A stretch of 64,000 bases of DNA from Hyphomonadaceae bacterium (GCA_019753105.1 JAIELJ010000009.1:124001-188000); one strand, 5' to 3'. Positions 39,548 through 48,672 are shown, counted from the first letter of the stretch. The notes: generated by a model not told the origin, from the letters alone. Numbers and translations are program-made.

Positions 39548-40707
39548 AGCCGTAGCGGCGCGCCATCCGCCGTCACCAGGACGTCGTCGCGCGCCCAGCC
39601 GGTCTGGCCAGTTTCGAGTTGCAGCTGATACCAGCGATGCTCGCCCTGCTGGATGCGGCCAGTCACAACGACAGTCGCGCCCGCCTCCAACCGCACGATC
39701 CGCGGCGCCCGCGTGCCGGGGCGGGTGCGGACGTTCGCGCCGGCGCGGCCTGTGCGCGCTTCAACGGAGGGTTCAATGGGTGTCACGCCGGCGATAGGAC
39801 GCGCCGCCGCCGCCGCTTGGTTCACCGCCACGCTTTGATGCACGAAGCCAACGCGGCCGTCGTCGAGCACGACGCGGAACCACCAATCGCCTTGCACTTG
39901 GATGCGCCCGTTGACATTCAGCGGCGCATTCGCAGGCAGCTCCTGCAGAATAGTGGCGCTCGGCAGCGGATAATTACGCACGTTTGCGCCGCCACGGCCG
40001 GCCATTAGCGGGCGCTCTGGCGTGTATTCGTGCGCTGAGACATTGCTGCCGTCGGGCGGTGCTTCGTCGCGTTGTGGTGCAAGCAAAATTGAAGACGCCT
40101 CAGCCCACATCCCCCCCAAGCCGTTGCGCACCGGCGTGCTGGTGGCGGCGAAATAAACAAAGCCAGCCGCCCCAAAGAGGATGCTCAAGCGCAGCCAGGG
40201 AATGCCGACGCGCCGGCGTGAACGCGGCGCATAATAGGGATCGTATGCCTCGCGCGGAGGCGGAGCGGGCGGTGAGGGGCGCGGCGGACGCAAGGTTACG
40301 CGGTCGCGTTTGGAGCGCAGCGCGGCTTCAAGCTGCTTTTGGCCCGCATAGAAGCCGGACTCGCGCACGACAGGATCGGAATAGAAGAGGATGTAGTTCC
40401 GTTCCGCCAAAAACTCTGGCGGGCGCCCTTCAAGTGGCTCCGGCAAGACGGGGATCACGCGCCGACCTAGGCGCTGCGCTTCGATGATCTCCCATTCGCA
40501 CTCGATCGCTTCAGCGGACGCGTCCGTGAGTACGAACACCACGGCTTCGGCCTCGGAGAGCGCGGCTGTGATGCGCGGCCGCCAGATGTCCGCCGAGCCA
40601 ACATCGCGATTGTCTATGATCGGCCTAAAGCCCCGGTCGCGCAGAAACGCGCAGACTTGGTAGGTCCAGTCGGAATCCACCCGTGTCGCGGAGACAAACA
40701 CCTTCAT
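39544..40707 (-). CDS. TIR domain, transmembrane, double SH3b protein
   Basis: 387 residues in three parts. Residues 1-130 are a TIR domain: MKVFVSATRVDSDWTYQVCA, then SEAEAVVFVLTDASAEAIEC and EWEIIEA, where Trp72 and Glu76 fit the W-x3-E pattern of the catalytic glutamate in NAD-cleaving TIR domains. A proline-rich, basic linker (140-166, ending PRSRRR) precedes one membrane helix (about 171-189). After it come two SH3b domains (about 236-298 and 318-387) with paired RGGANVRNYPLPSA and RAGANVRTRPGTRA. By the positive-inside rule the TIR is cytoplasmic and the SH3b pair periplasmic. No Shine-Dalgarno is obvious. A sensor of the cell wall tied to a cytoplasmic effector is inferred. Confidence 0.78.
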   Translation of the reverse strand: MKVFVSATRVDSDWTYQVCAFLRDRGFRPIIDNRDVGSADIWRPRITAALSEAEAVVFVLTDASAEAIECEWEIIEAQRLGRRVIPVLPEPLEGRPPEFLAERNYILFYSDPVVRESGFYAGQKQLEAALRSKRDRVTLRPPRPSPPAPPPREAYDPYYAPRSRRRVGIPWLRLSILFGAAGFVYFAATSTPVRNGLGGMWAEASSILLAPQRDEAPPDGSNVSAHEYTPERPLMAGRGGANVRNYPLPSATILQELPANAPLNVNGRIQVQGDWWFRVVLDDGRVGFVHQSVAVNQAAAAARPIAGVTPIEPSVEARTGRAGANVRTRPGTRAPRIVRLEAGATVVVTGRIQQGEHRWYQLQLETGQTGWARDDVLVTADGAPLRL

Positions 40708-40832
40708 GGGGAGGACAAAAGCTGCCGGGGAGTCATACCGCTAACATAGCTAGAGCCGCCGTCGGTCGGAACCAAGGCGGCTGGGACCCGTATCACTAGC
40801 GCCATCGGGATGAGTGCTAGATGAAGCGGACG

Positions 40833-40849
40833 GTGCTGCGTTGCAGCAT
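40833..40849. promoter_or_regulatory. inverted repeat TGCTGC-GTT-GCAGCA, copy 1
   Basis: Perfect 6-base arms (40834-40848) with a GTT spacer, in the 216-base gap between the divergent TIR and 2OG-oxygenase genes, 75 bases before the latter's ATG. The 15-base core is repeated exactly at 41549 before pdhA. It contains CTGC-N3-GCAG, the site described for the PhaR carbon-storage regulator of alphaproteobacteria. The rest of the gap holds one GANTC and no gene that I can support. Confidence 0.55.
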
Positions 40850-40923
40850 AGAGAGCAAAGGCGCAGTCACCAACGGGGTTGCGGACATAGCCAGTCCGAC
40901 GCTCTAATGCCCGGCTGGGACAG

Positions 40924-41547
40924 ATGATGTTGACGTTCAAAGACAATAAAATTGAGGTGGTCCGCGGCGCGGTAGAGCCGCAGATGCTGGGCGTTGCCCA
41001 ACGTATGGTTCGCCAGGTTCTCTGGAAGCTCGCCCGATCTCCAGCCCCCCATTTCAAGTCGGACGGGCAAGTTGCGTTACGCAATTACATCGGCCGCCTC
41101 AGCGTCACTGAAGCGTTGATGTACGCGCTCACACCGAGGGTATCGTCGATCGTCGGCGCTGAACTCGTGCCCACCTATTCATATCCAGTGATCAATTTTC
41201 CCGGTGCGGAACTGACGCGCCACACTGATCGCCCGGCATGTGAAGTCACGGCGACGCTGACCATTCTGAATGAGCCGGAAGAGATTTGGCCGATTTTCGT
41301 CGAGGAAAATGGGGTTGCGCATCAGATCGACCTGAGCGCCGGCGACCTGGCGATCTATGACGGCATTTCTCATCCGCACTGGCGCGAGCCCCAGACGGAG
41401 GGGCACTACAATATCTCCGTGTTCTACCATTACGTAGTGGTCGGTGGGCCCTTCGAGGAATGGCACAAGCGCGAGCTCACGGCGCACCCAGAACTCATGG
41501 CGCTCTACGCACCAGACCCGCTCCGTACTCTGTTCCCAAAGCCCTGA
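40924..41547 (+). CDS. 2OG-Fe(II) oxygenase-like protein
   Basis: 207 residues. The iron-binding pattern His100-x-Asp102 is in PGAELTRHTDRPACEVTATL, and a distal His (150 or 152) in DLAIYDGISHPHWREP, followed by strands to VFYHYVVVGG. This is the jelly-roll arrangement of prolyl-hydroxylase-type 2-oxoglutarate oxygenases. The first 85 residues are not recognisable. Substrate is unknown. Base composition appears slightly more AT-rich than the neighbours, so recent transfer is possible. The next inverted repeat begins one base after its stop codon. Confidence 0.65.
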   Translation: MMLTFKDNKIEVVRGAVEPQMLGVAQRMVRQVLWKLARSPAPHFKSDGQVALRNYIGRLSVTEALMYALTPRVSSIVGAELVPTYSYPVINFPGAELTRHTDRPACEVTATLTILNEPEEIWPIFVEENGVAHQIDLSAGDLAIYDGISHPHWREPQTEGHYNISVFYHYVVVGGPFEEWHKRELTAHPELMALYAPDPLRTLFPKP

Positions 41548-41564
41548 ATGCTGCGTTGCAGCAT
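41548..41564. promoter_or_regulatory. inverted repeat ATGCTGC-GTT-GCAGCAT, copy 2 (before pdhA)
   Basis: Perfect 7-base arms with a 3-base spacer, 110 bases before the pdhA ATG, in its only upstream gap (126 bases). It contains CTGC-N3-GCAG. Its core is identical to the copy at 40834. A carbon-flux regulator such as PhaR acting on pyruvate dehydrogenase would make sense; this is inference from motif and position. Further downstream the gap has the pdhA RBS GGAGGAAAT. Confidence 0.6.
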
Positions 41565-41673
41565 CGCAAAGCTTTCTGGCTAGCCAAGTCATTCCCGCAT
41601 AAGAGAAGCGCGCCGCGACCTGTGGACCGTTCAACCTGTCTCAGGCTTTACCTAGCGGCGGAGGAAATACGGA

Positions 41674-42669
41674 ATGGCCAAAGCCAACGGGAAGCATGCC
41701 GCCGAAGCAACGAAAGCTGAGTTGCTTCAGTACTATCGCGACATGCTGCTGATCCGCCGCTTCGAGGAGCGCGCCGGCCAGCTCTACGGCATGGGTCTGA
41801 TTGGCGGCTTCTGCCACCTCTATATCGGCCAGGAAGCGGTCGTAGTCGGCATGCAAGCGGCGTTGAAAGACGGCGACCAGGTCATCACCGCCTATCGCGA
41901 TCACGGCCACATGTTGGCGGCTGGCATGACGGCAAACGGCGTTATGGCGGAATTGACGGGCCGGAGCGGCGGCTACTCAAAAGGCAAGGGCGGTTCGATG
42001 CACATGTTCAGCATCGAGAAGGCGTTCTACGGCGGCCACGGCATTGTTGGCGCGCAAGTCTCGCTCGGCACCGGCCTCGCCTTCGCCAACAAGTATCGCA
42101 GCGATGGCAAAGTCTGCCTCACCTATTTCGGTGACGGCGCTGCCAACCAGGGCCAAGTCTACGAGAGCTTCAACATGGCGGCGCTCTGGAAGCTGCCGTG
42201 CGTCTACATCATCGAGAACAATCAGTACGCGATGGGCACGTCGATCCAGCGCTCATCATCGGAAACGCATCTCCACAAGCGCGGTGTGAGCTTCAACATT
42301 CCGGGCGAGGAAGTCGACGGCATGGATGTCGTCGCGGTGCGCGAAGCCGGCGCACGAGCGGTTGAGCGCGCGCGAGCGGGCGAGGGCCCGTATCTCTTGG
42401 AGATGAAGACCTATCGCTATCGCGGCCACTCGATGTCCGATCCGGCGAAGTATCGCACCAAGGAAGAGGTCGAGGAGCAAAAGACCAAGCACGATCCGAT
42501 CGAGCGCGTGAAGAAGCTGCTGATCGATGCCGGTCATGCTGACGACGCGAGTTTGAAGGATATCGACCGCGAGATACGCGCTGTCGTCAGCGAAAGCGCC
42601 GAATTCGCGCAATCGAGCCCCGAGCCCGATCCGAGCGAGTTGATGACCGATATCTACATCGAGGCATGA
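41674..42669 (+). CDS. pdhA: pyruvate dehydrogenase E1 component, alpha subunit
   Basis: 331-residue E1-alpha that decarboxylates pyruvate with thiamine diphosphate and works as a heterotetramer with PdhB. Signatures are MLLIRRFEERAGQLYGMGLI, GFCHLYIGQEAVVVGM, the TPP motif GDGAANQGQVYESFNMAALW ending in NN, and YRYRGHSMSDPAKYR. RBS GGAGGAAAT is strong. It is the first gene of an interrupted pdh operon whose other parts are pdhB, pdhC, lpd and the nearby lipA. Confidence 0.97.
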   Translation: MAKANGKHAAEATKAELLQYYRDMLLIRRFEERAGQLYGMGLIGGFCHLYIGQEAVVVGMQAALKDGDQVITAYRDHGHMLAAGMTANGVMAELTGRSGGYSKGKGGSMHMFSIEKAFYGGHGIVGAQVSLGTGLAFANKYRSDGKVCLTYFGDGAANQGQVYESFNMAALWKLPCVYIIENNQYAMGTSIQRSSSETHLHKRGVSFNIPGEEVDGMDVVAVREAGARAVERARAGEGPYLLEMKTYRYRGHSMSDPAKYRTKEEVEEQKTKHDPIERVKKLLIDAGHADDASLKDIDREIRAVVSESAEFAQSSPEPDPSELMTDIYIEA

Positions 42670-42670
42670 G

Positions 42671-43165
42671 GTGGTCGCTCGCGGTGTGTTCTTCGCGCTG
42701 ACGCCCGAACAAGAAACCGGGGTGCTGTCGCGCGCTGGCAAGCATCAAGAACTAGTGGACTACGTCGTGAGTTCGATCGAGGAGCGCTGGGACGAACCTT
42801 GGTTGGCGGAGACTGACAAGACGTGGGACGCCATGCATCGGGCGTTAGGCGACGACGTGTTTGACTATGAGCTGAGATCGCCGCTTCACGGTGCTGTGCT
42901 AGGCGGCAGGCTACTGACCACCGAGGATTGGTACATTGTCGTATACAAGGGCGCCGACCAGGTTCGTGCGATCGCTCAAGCGGTTGGCGCCGTGTCAGAC
43001 GTCGAAATGCGCGCCCGCTACTTTGCCATCGATCAGAGTCTTTACGACTACGACAAGGATGAAGAGGATTGTCAGGCGACGGTCGGATGGTTCAACGAAG
43101 TTCGTGACTTTTATCAACGAGCTGCCGCAGGCGGGCGTTCCGTCATCTTTGCGGTGGATCAGTAG
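42671..43165 (+). CDS. DUF1877/YfbM-family protein
   Basis: 164 residues with a typical YfbM pattern: GVFFALTPEQETGVLSRAG, SIEERWDEPWLAETDKTWDAMHR (split here as EERWDEPW and ETDKTWDAMH), SPLHGAVLGGRLL and ARYFAIDQSLYDYDKDEED. The family is widespread, of unknown function. The GTG start is one base after the pdhA stop, which makes co-expression with pdhA very likely. No signal peptide. Confidence 0.75.
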   Translation: MVARGVFFALTPEQETGVLSRAGKHQELVDYVVSSIEERWDEPWLAETDKTWDAMHRALGDDVFDYELRSPLHGAVLGGRLLTTEDWYIVVYKGADQVRAIAQAVGAVSDVEMRARYFAIDQSLYDYDKDEEDCQATVGWFNEVRDFYQRAAAGGRSVIFAVDQ

Positions 43166-43174
43166 AGGGCGCAC

Positions 43175-43573
43175 ATGACTGCAGAACTCACATATCTTGC
43201 TTACACGATCGCGCTCTTCTTTGTGGTTGTGCTGGTGCAGGCATCGACCGGTATCCAGAATAATGGCGGGTTGGCGATGGCCAACAACCGCGACAACCTG
43301 AAGCCGCCAACCACGATGCAGCTGCGGGCCAAGCGCCTCGTCGACAATTTCCGCGAGAACCTTTGGTTCTTCGCCCCGCTGGTGCTGATCGCCAACGCCG
43401 CCGACATCTCCAATCAATGGACGGTGCTGGGCGCGCAGCTCTTCTTCTGGTCACGTTTGGCGCACGCCGTTTGGTACATCGCCGGCTGGCCGATCGTGCG
43501 TCCGCTGCTCTGGCTCGCCGGCATCGTTGCTTGCGCGCTCATCTTCCTTTCTCTGTTCGGGATTCTCGCCTGA
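43175..43573 (+). CDS. MAPEG-family membrane protein
   Basis: 132 residues with four hydrophobic stretches. The MAPEG signature is visible in the first loop ([20 protein letters not shown]) and in the third helix region ([19 protein letters not shown]). Eukaryotic MAPEG proteins are glutathione-dependent lipid or detoxification enzymes; the bacterial ones are little studied. AGAGGG precedes the ATG. The stop overlaps the pdhB start (TGATG). Confidence 0.8.
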   Translation: MTAELTYLAYTIALFFVVVLVQASTGIQNNGGLAMANNRDNLKPPTTMQLRAKRLVDNFRENLWFFAPLVLIANAADISNQWTVLGAQLFFWSRLAHAVWYIAGWPIVRPLLWLAGIVACALIFLSLFGILA

Positions 43574-44937
43574 TGACGCAAATCCTCATGCCTGCGCTTT
43601 CTCCGACGATGGAGGAGGGCAATTTGGCCAAATGGCTGGTGAAGGTCGGCGACCGAATCGAGCCAGGCCAAGTCATCGCCGAGATCGAAACCGATAAGGC
43701 GACGATGGAAGTGGAGGCCGTCGATGAAGGCACGGTGACGGCGCTGCTCATCGAAGAGGGCGCGCAGGGGGTGAAGGTCAACACGCCGATCGCGGAGCTT
43801 GCTGGTGAGGGTGAAGCGTCGGCGCCGAAGCAGGAGGCGAAGACAGCGCCGTCGCAACCGGACATGCGCGAGGAGCCGGTCAAGACCCGCCCTGAACCGA
43901 GCCGAGTATCCGTACCTACGCCGCAAACCGATCCAGAGATTCCGGCTGGCACGCAGATGGTGAAGATAACCGTGCGCGATGCATTGCGTGACGCCATGGC
44001 CGAGGAGATGCGCCGCGACGCGAGCGTGTTCGTTATGGGCGAAGAAGTCGCGGAGTATCAGGGCGCTTACAAAGTCACGCGCGAACTGCTGCAAGAATTC
44101 GGCGCGCAACGCGTTGTCGATACGCCGATCACGGAGCATGGCTTTGCGGGCCTCGGCGTTGGCGCTGCGATGGCGGGGTTGAAGCCGATCGTCGAGTTCA
44201 TGACGTGGAATTTCGGCATGCAGGCCATCGACCACATCATAAACTCCGCCGCCAAGACGCTCTACATGTCCGGCGGCCAGATCAAATCAAGCATCGTATT
44301 CCGTGGGCCGAACGGCGCAGCATCACGCGTCGCGGCGCAGCACAGCCAGGATTATTCGTCCTGGTACAGCCATGTGCCGGGTCTTATCGTGATCGCGCCG
44401 TACGATGCGGCAGATGCGAAGGGCTTACTCAAAGCCGCGATCCGCAATCCGAATCCGGTTGTCTTCCTCGAACACGAAATGCTCTACGGCGTTGAGTTCG
44501 AGATTCCCGACGTGAAAGATTGGATCGTGCCGATCGGCAAGGCGAAGATCCGCCGCACGGGCTCTGATGTCACGATCACGGCGCACTCGCGCATGGTGGG
44601 GCTGGCGTTGAAGGCCGCTGACCAACTCGCGGACGAAGGCATCGACGCCGAAGTCATCGATCTTCGCACGCTGCGGCCGTTGGATAGCGACACAATCATC
44701 GAAAGCGTGAAGAAGACGAACCGCATCGTCACGGTTGAGGAAGGCTGGGCGCAATCGGGTGTCGGCGCCGAGATCGCCGCACGGGTGACGGCGGAAGCGT
44801 TCGATTATCTCGACGCGCCGCCAACGCGCGTGCACCAAGTCGACGCGCCGCTCGCTTACGCCGCCAACCTAGAAGCTTTGGCGCTGCCAAACGTCGACAA
44901 GATCGTGGATGCCGTGAAAGCGGTCACCTATCGTTAA
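43573..44937 (+). CDS. pdhB: pyruvate dehydrogenase E1 beta subunit with lipoyl domain
   Basis: 454 residues. The N-terminal lipoyl domain (1-80) carries the attachment lysine 42 in [17 protein letters not shown], then an Ala/Pro/Glu linker, then the E1-beta domain from about residue 130: [51 protein letters not shown], and [21 protein letters not shown]1-beta with its own lipoyl domain is an alphaproteobacterial trait. ATG 43573 overlaps the MAPEG stop. The domain is nearly the same as that of pdhC. Confidence 0.96.
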   Translation: MTQILMPALSPTMEEGNLAKWLVKVGDRIEPGQVIAEIETDKATMEVEAVDEGTVTALLIEEGAQGVKVNTPIAELAGEGEASAPKQEAKTAPSQPDMREEPVKTRPEPSRVSVPTPQTDPEIPAGTQMVKITVRDALRDAMAEEMRRDASVFVMGEEVAEYQGAYKVTRELLQEFGAQRVVDTPITEHGFAGLGVGAAMAGLKPIVEFMTWNFGMQAIDHIINSAAKTLYMSGGQIKSSIVFRGPNGAASRVAAQHSQDYSSWYSHVPGLIVIAPYDAADAKGLLKAAIRNPNPVVFLEHEMLYGVEFEIPDVKDWIVPIGKAKIRRTGSDVTITAHSRMVGLALKAADQLADEGIDAEVIDLRTLRPLDSDTIIESVKKTNRIVTVEEGWAQSGVGAEIAARVTAEAFDYLDAPPTRVHQVDAPLAYAANLEALALPNVDKIVDAVKAVTYR

Positions 44938-44951
44938 GGGGGAGCGCCGCT

Positions 44952-45392
44952 ATGAGCGAGGGCGAAGTGATGGAGCAGATCGTGGGCTATATGAGCCTGC
45001 TGCTGCTCGGCGTTTCGATCATATTCACGGTCGTTTCGACATACATTGTCGCGCTGAATTACTTTGTTGGCGACGCGCAGCTGATTGCGCGCGTGGGCGC
45101 ATTTGCCTTCGTTTCGCTGATCCTCGCGCTCCTGCTGGTCGTTATGGTCGGCGCCCAGACGGCGCACGATGGCCTGATCGAACGCTTGCGCGAACTGCAA
45201 GCGGAAGGCGGGCTTACTGCGGCCGGTGAAGCGGCTCTGCGAAACGCCGCAACAGGTGTCGATAGCGCTGTGCGCCTACTCACTTGGCTCGGCATGAGCG
45301 CTGTCTTTGCCGCGCTCGGCTACATGACCTTCCTCCATCGTTGGAAGCCGGACATTGTGAACGTCCAGCTGCAATCGAAAAGAGCTTCGTAA
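44952..45392 (+). CDS. small membrane protein of unknown function
   Basis: 146 residues. Three membrane helices are visible: about 12-38 ([20 protein letters not shown]), 44-67 ([20 protein letters not shown]) and 108-128. A soluble helical segment between (residues 70-105) has [17 protein letters not shown] recognise no family. It lies between pdhB (14 bases) and pdhC, whose ATG overlaps its TAA by one base, so it is expressed with the complex. Confidence 0.65.
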   Translation: MSEGEVMEQIVGYMSLLLLGVSIIFTVVSTYIVALNYFVGDAQLIARVGAFAFVSLILALLLVVMVGAQTAHDGLIERLRELQAEGGLTAAGEAALRNAATGVDSAVRLLTWLGMSAVFAALGYMTFLHRWKPDIVNVQLQSKRAS

Positions 45393-46681
45393 TGTCGACA
45401 CAGATCACCATGCCCGCGCTGTCGCCGACGATGGAGGAGGGCAACCTTGCCAAGTGGCACGTGAAGGTGGGCGACGCGATCGAGCCGGGCCAGGTCATCG
45501 CCGAGATCGAAACCGATAAGGCGACGATGGAGGTTGAGGCGGTCGATGAGGGCGTGATCGAGGAAATTCTGGTGCCGGAAGGCAGCCAAGGCGTGAAAGT
45601 GAACACGCCGATTGCGACGCTGAAGGGCGAAGGTGCGCCGGCCAAAGCGCCGCCAAAGCAAGACGCGAAGCCCGCGCCGAGCGCGGCGAAGCAACAAGCG
45701 TCGGCGCCATCATCAGAGCGCAAGCCGACGCCGCAAACTGTATCGACTGCGCCGGGCGAGCGGGTGCTTGCGTCACCGCTGGCGCGCCGCCTGGCCGAGC
45801 AAGGTGGGATCGATCTTGCTGGTCTGAGTGGTTCGGGCCCGAACGGCCGTATCGTGAAGGCCGACATTGAGGCTGCCGCAAAGTCGCCGCGCGCCGCGCA
45901 AGCGCCGCAGCAATCGCGCGAAGTTGCGCGCCCGGCGGTGCAGCAGGCGCCTGCGCCATTCAAGTCGCTGGAGAGCCAAGGCATCCGCTCCGGCAGCTAC
46001 GATCTCGTGCCGCTCGACATGATGCGCAAGACGATCGCCAAGCGCATGACGGAATCCTTCCGCGACGTGCCGCACTTTCCGCTGACGATCGAAGTTGAGC
46101 TGGACGCGCTCTTGAAGGCGCGCGGCGAGATCAACAAGCGCTTCGCCGACAACGGCGTGAAAATTTCCGTCAACGACATGTGCATCAAGGCAGCGGCTTT
46201 GGCGCTGAAGCTCGTGCCGGAGGCCAATGCGAGCTACACGCCGGACGGCATCGCGCTGCACCATCACGCTGATGTTGCTGTCGCCGTTGCCATCCCTGGT
46301 GGCCTGATCACTCCAATCATATGGCAAGCCGAGACCAAGGGCCTCGCGCAGATCAGCGCTGAAATGGCCGATCTGGCGCAGCGCGCGCGTGAGAAGAAAC
46401 TGAAGCCCGAAGAGTTTCAGGGCGGCACGTTCTCGATCTCGAACATGGGCATGCTCGGCATCAAGAGCTTCGCTTCGATCATCAACGAGCCGCACGGCAT
46501 GATCATGTCGATCGGCGCCGGCGAAAAGCGCCCGGTCGTGAAGAATGATGCGCTCGCGATCGCGACCATGATGACGGTGACGGTGACCTGCGATCACCGC
46601 GTCGTCGACGGCGCGCTCGGTGCGGCCTTCTTGAAAGCGTTCCGGAGCTTCCTGGAAGATCCGATGGCGATGTTATTGTAG
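45392..46681 (+). CDS. pdhC: pyruvate dehydrogenase E2, dihydrolipoyl acetyltransferase
   Basis: 429 residues. Lipoyl domain 1-80 with Lys43 ([17 protein letters not shown]), Ala/Pro linker, peripheral-subunit-binding domain near 128-163 ([18 protein letters not shown]), second linker, then the catalytic core from about 205 with [20 protein letters not shown] and, near the C-terminus, [19 protein letters not shown] (active-site His and Asp). The start overlaps the preceding stop by one base; alternative longer open frames upstream are inside the membrane protein gene. Confidence 0.97.
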   Translation: MSTQITMPALSPTMEEGNLAKWHVKVGDAIEPGQVIAEIETDKATMEVEAVDEGVIEEILVPEGSQGVKVNTPIATLKGEGAPAKAPPKQDAKPAPSAAKQQASAPSSERKPTPQTVSTAPGERVLASPLARRLAEQGGIDLAGLSGSGPNGRIVKADIEAAAKSPRAAQAPQQSREVARPAVQQAPAPFKSLESQGIRSGSYDLVPLDMMRKTIAKRMTESFRDVPHFPLTIEVELDALLKARGEINKRFADNGVKISVNDMCIKAAALALKLVPEANASYTPDGIALHHHADVAVAVAIPGGLITPIIWQAETKGLAQISAEMADLAQRAREKKLKPEEFQGGTFSISNMGMLGIKSFASIINEPHGMIMSIGAGEKRPVVKNDALAIATMMTVTVTCDHRVVDGALGAAFLKAFRSFLEDPMAMLL

Positions 46682-46702
46682 TCAGTTTGCGGTGGGGGAC
46701 GC

Positions 46703-47143
46703 ATGCGCATCGATCTCGAAAGGCTGATTGACGAACTCTCGCGCAATGCGGGCGATCTTTGGTTTTTGGCCGTGGTCGGATCGTTTTTCGTGATGGTCTG
46801 CGAGGCGGCGAAGCCGAAGCCTGGCGAGGGGGAGAGCAAGGCAGCGCCGGAAGGATTGCCGCTGCTGGTCATGATCTTGAGCTTGATCACGCCACTTCTG
46901 CTGTTCTTTCATGCCTTCCTGACTGCGAGCGGCGCGCTGATCGCCATCATCGCGCTGATTGGCGGGGCCATCATCAGTTCTGCCCTCATCGGCTGGATCA
47001 TCGGCGCCGCAGCGCCAGACGTCGGGCGCACGCTCAATCGCGCGGCGCCGTTTCTGGCCATCGCGGTGTTCGCACTGACCGCTTACGTCACGTGGCGGAC
47101 GGTGTTCGAGTTCGTGAACGGGATCGTGACGGGCCGCGCTTAA
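46703..47143 (+). CDS. small membrane protein of unknown function
   Basis: 146 residues with about four membrane helices: near 17-34 (DLWFLAVVGSFFVMVC), 50-69 (LPLLVMILSLITPLLLFFHA), 71-95 (SGALIAIIALIGGAIISSAL) and 113-130. No family is recognised and it is not an obvious copy of the other membrane protein in this run, despite equal length. It follows pdhC by 21 bases and overlaps the convergent receiver-domain gene by four bases. Confidence 0.6.
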   Translation: MRIDLERLIDELSRNAGDLWFLAVVGSFFVMVCEAAKPKPGEGESKAAPEGLPLLVMILSLITPLLLFFHAFLTASGALIAIIALIGGAIISSALIGWIIGAAAPDVGRTLNRAAPFLAIAVFALTAYVTWRTVFEFVNGIVTGRA

Positions 47144-47979
47144 GCGGCGCGGCCGAGCTTCTTGGCGACCAGCTTTTCCAGTTCGCTCGTTACCGTGCGG
47201 CGGATCTCATAGGCGCAGTTGGGCAACTCGGCCAATTGCAGGATCGCCTGCAGGTGCGCTTCGACGACGCTGCGGTTCATCTGACCGCCGCCGACGGCGC
47301 GGATGTAGTTCGAGAGCGAGAACGTGCCCGAGATCAGGAGCGGTTCTTTAAGGTCGTTCGCCAGGACGTTCAGCTGCGCGCAGGTGAGCTTGAACTCGCG
47401 CGCGTCGCCGTCGGGGGCGAGTGCGGTCAGCATGGCCATCAACCGCTCGACATACATGCGGACGAGACCCTTTCGGATCTGCACTTCGGGGCTGTCGTCG
47501 TTCGGGCCGCGGCCCTCGGCGTAGGCCTGCTTCAGCTGGATCGACTTGATGCGCTTCTGAACCGTGAGCACCGAGAAGGGGCGCACGACAAACTCGTCCA
47601 CACCGGCATGACGGGCAGCGTTGACATCGCGCTGACGCCGATGCTCGGCAAGCATGACGATCGGCAGTTTGCGGCAGCCATCACCGGCCTGACCGGCGCG
47701 GATTTGGCGCACGAGGTCAAGGCCTGTGTTGGAAGCGAACTCCCAGTCGAGGAATAGAACGTCTGGCGGGCCGATGCGAAGATAGGACACGCATTCTTCG
47801 ACCGTTGACGCATAATCGATGGAGGCGCGCCCAAGTGAACGCAGCGCGTCAGTCATCAGACGGCGCTCGAAGGGGCGCTCGTCTGCGACGAGGAAGCGAA
47901 GCCCCGTCTCTTGCGGTTCGGCTAGGGTCGTCAAGAACACAGCCGCAACGTATGCGACTACCTTTAATTTTCCGGCCAA
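47140..47979 (-). CDS. receiver-domain protein with degenerate switch residues
   Basis: Up to 279 residues. The receiver (about 26-145) begins LRFLVADERPFERRLMTDAL and has the phospho-acceptor Asp78 in VLFLDWEFASNTGLDL. The usual switch Thr is replaced by Ala (IVMLAEH) and the invariant Lys before Pro by Arg (FVVRPFS). The C-terminal 130 residues are helical and not a known DNA-binding domain. The start is uncertain: TTG 47979, GTG 47940 and TTG 47934 are all in frame and none has a clear ribosome site. No kinase gene is adjacent. Confidence 0.7.
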   Translation of the reverse strand: MAGKLKVVAYVAAVFLTTLAEPQETGLRFLVADERPFERRLMTDALRSLGRASIDYASTVEECVSYLRIGPPDVLFLDWEFASNTGLDLVRQIRAGQAGDGCRKLPIVMLAEHRRQRDVNAARHAGVDEFVVRPFSVLTVQKRIKSIQLKQAYAEGRGPNDDSPEVQIRKGLVRMYVERLMAMLTALAPDGDAREFKLTCAQLNVLANDLKEPLLISGTFSLSNYIRAVGGGQMNRSVVEAHLQAILQLAELPNCAYEIRRTVTSELEKLVAKKLGRAA

Positions 47980-48030
47980 TCGTCTGTAGTTTCAGCGTAA
48001 ACAGGGGATGAATCGGTTAAAGGCCATTAG

Positions 48031-48672
48031 ATGCTCTCGTTGCTGCTCGCCTCGTTCGTGACCTTCTTCGTCGCCATTGATCCCGTGGCGATGGCGCCGA
48101 TGTTCACGACCATGACGGCGCGCATGACGCCGGAATGGCGTCGCAAGATGGCGATCAAGGCGGTGACGATCGCGACCGGAATTCTGATGGCTTTTGCGTT
48201 CGGTGGCGCCTGGTTGCTCGAGCAGATCCATGTCTCGATCGATGCGTTCCGGATCGCGGGCGGCATCCTGCTGTTCTTGATTGCCGTCGATATGCTGTTT
48301 GAGAAGCGTTCGGAACGGCGTGACGAGCGGGCCGAAAAGGTGGCCGCGGAACAAGCCAAGCACCCAGAGCATCAGGACGATATCTCGGTCTTCCCGCTGG
48401 CCATCCCGCTGATTGCGGGGCCGGGAGCAATCGCTTCGATCATGCTCTTTTTTGCCGAGCATGAGGGCCTCGCTGAGCGCGGCATGGTCCTGCTTGGCGT
48501 CGGCGCGAACTTGGCCCTCTGCCTCATTGCCTTCCTGATGTCAGGGCCGCTCTCGAAGATTATGGGGCCGACCGTTGGTTCGATGCTGACGCGCGTGTTC
48601 GGCATCTTGCTGGCGGCGCTGGCGGCGCAGTTCGTGGTGGACGGCATTAAGAACGCGTTTGGGCTTGGCTAA
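48031..48672 (+). CDS. MarC-family membrane protein
   Basis: 213 residues, six membrane helices. Family segments are FVTFFVAIDPVAMAPMFTTM at the start, FRIAGGILLFLIAVDMLF in the middle with a charged loop (EKRSERRDERAEK), and FPLAIPLIAGPGAIASIMLF. The MarC family was once linked to multiple antibiotic resistance, but no transport substrate is established. It lies 65 bases before lpd and may share a transcript with it. Confidence 0.9.
   Translation: MLSLLLASFVTFFVAIDPVAMAPMFTTMTARMTPEWRRKMAIKAVTIATGILMAFAFGGAWLLEQIHVSIDAFRIAGGILLFLIAVDMLFEKRSERRDERAEKVAAEQAKHPEHQDDISVFPLAIPLIAGPGAIASIMLFFAEHEGLAERGMVLLGVGANLALCLIAFLMSGPLSKIMGPTVGSMLTRVFGILLAALAAQFVVDGIKNAFGLG

Noticed and set aside
39544-41547. 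A complete TIR-based phage defence operon (Thoeris or CBASS type)
   Set aside because: No sensor or cyclase partner is adjacent on the same strand; the nearest genes are ftsB and a divergent oxygenase-like gene.
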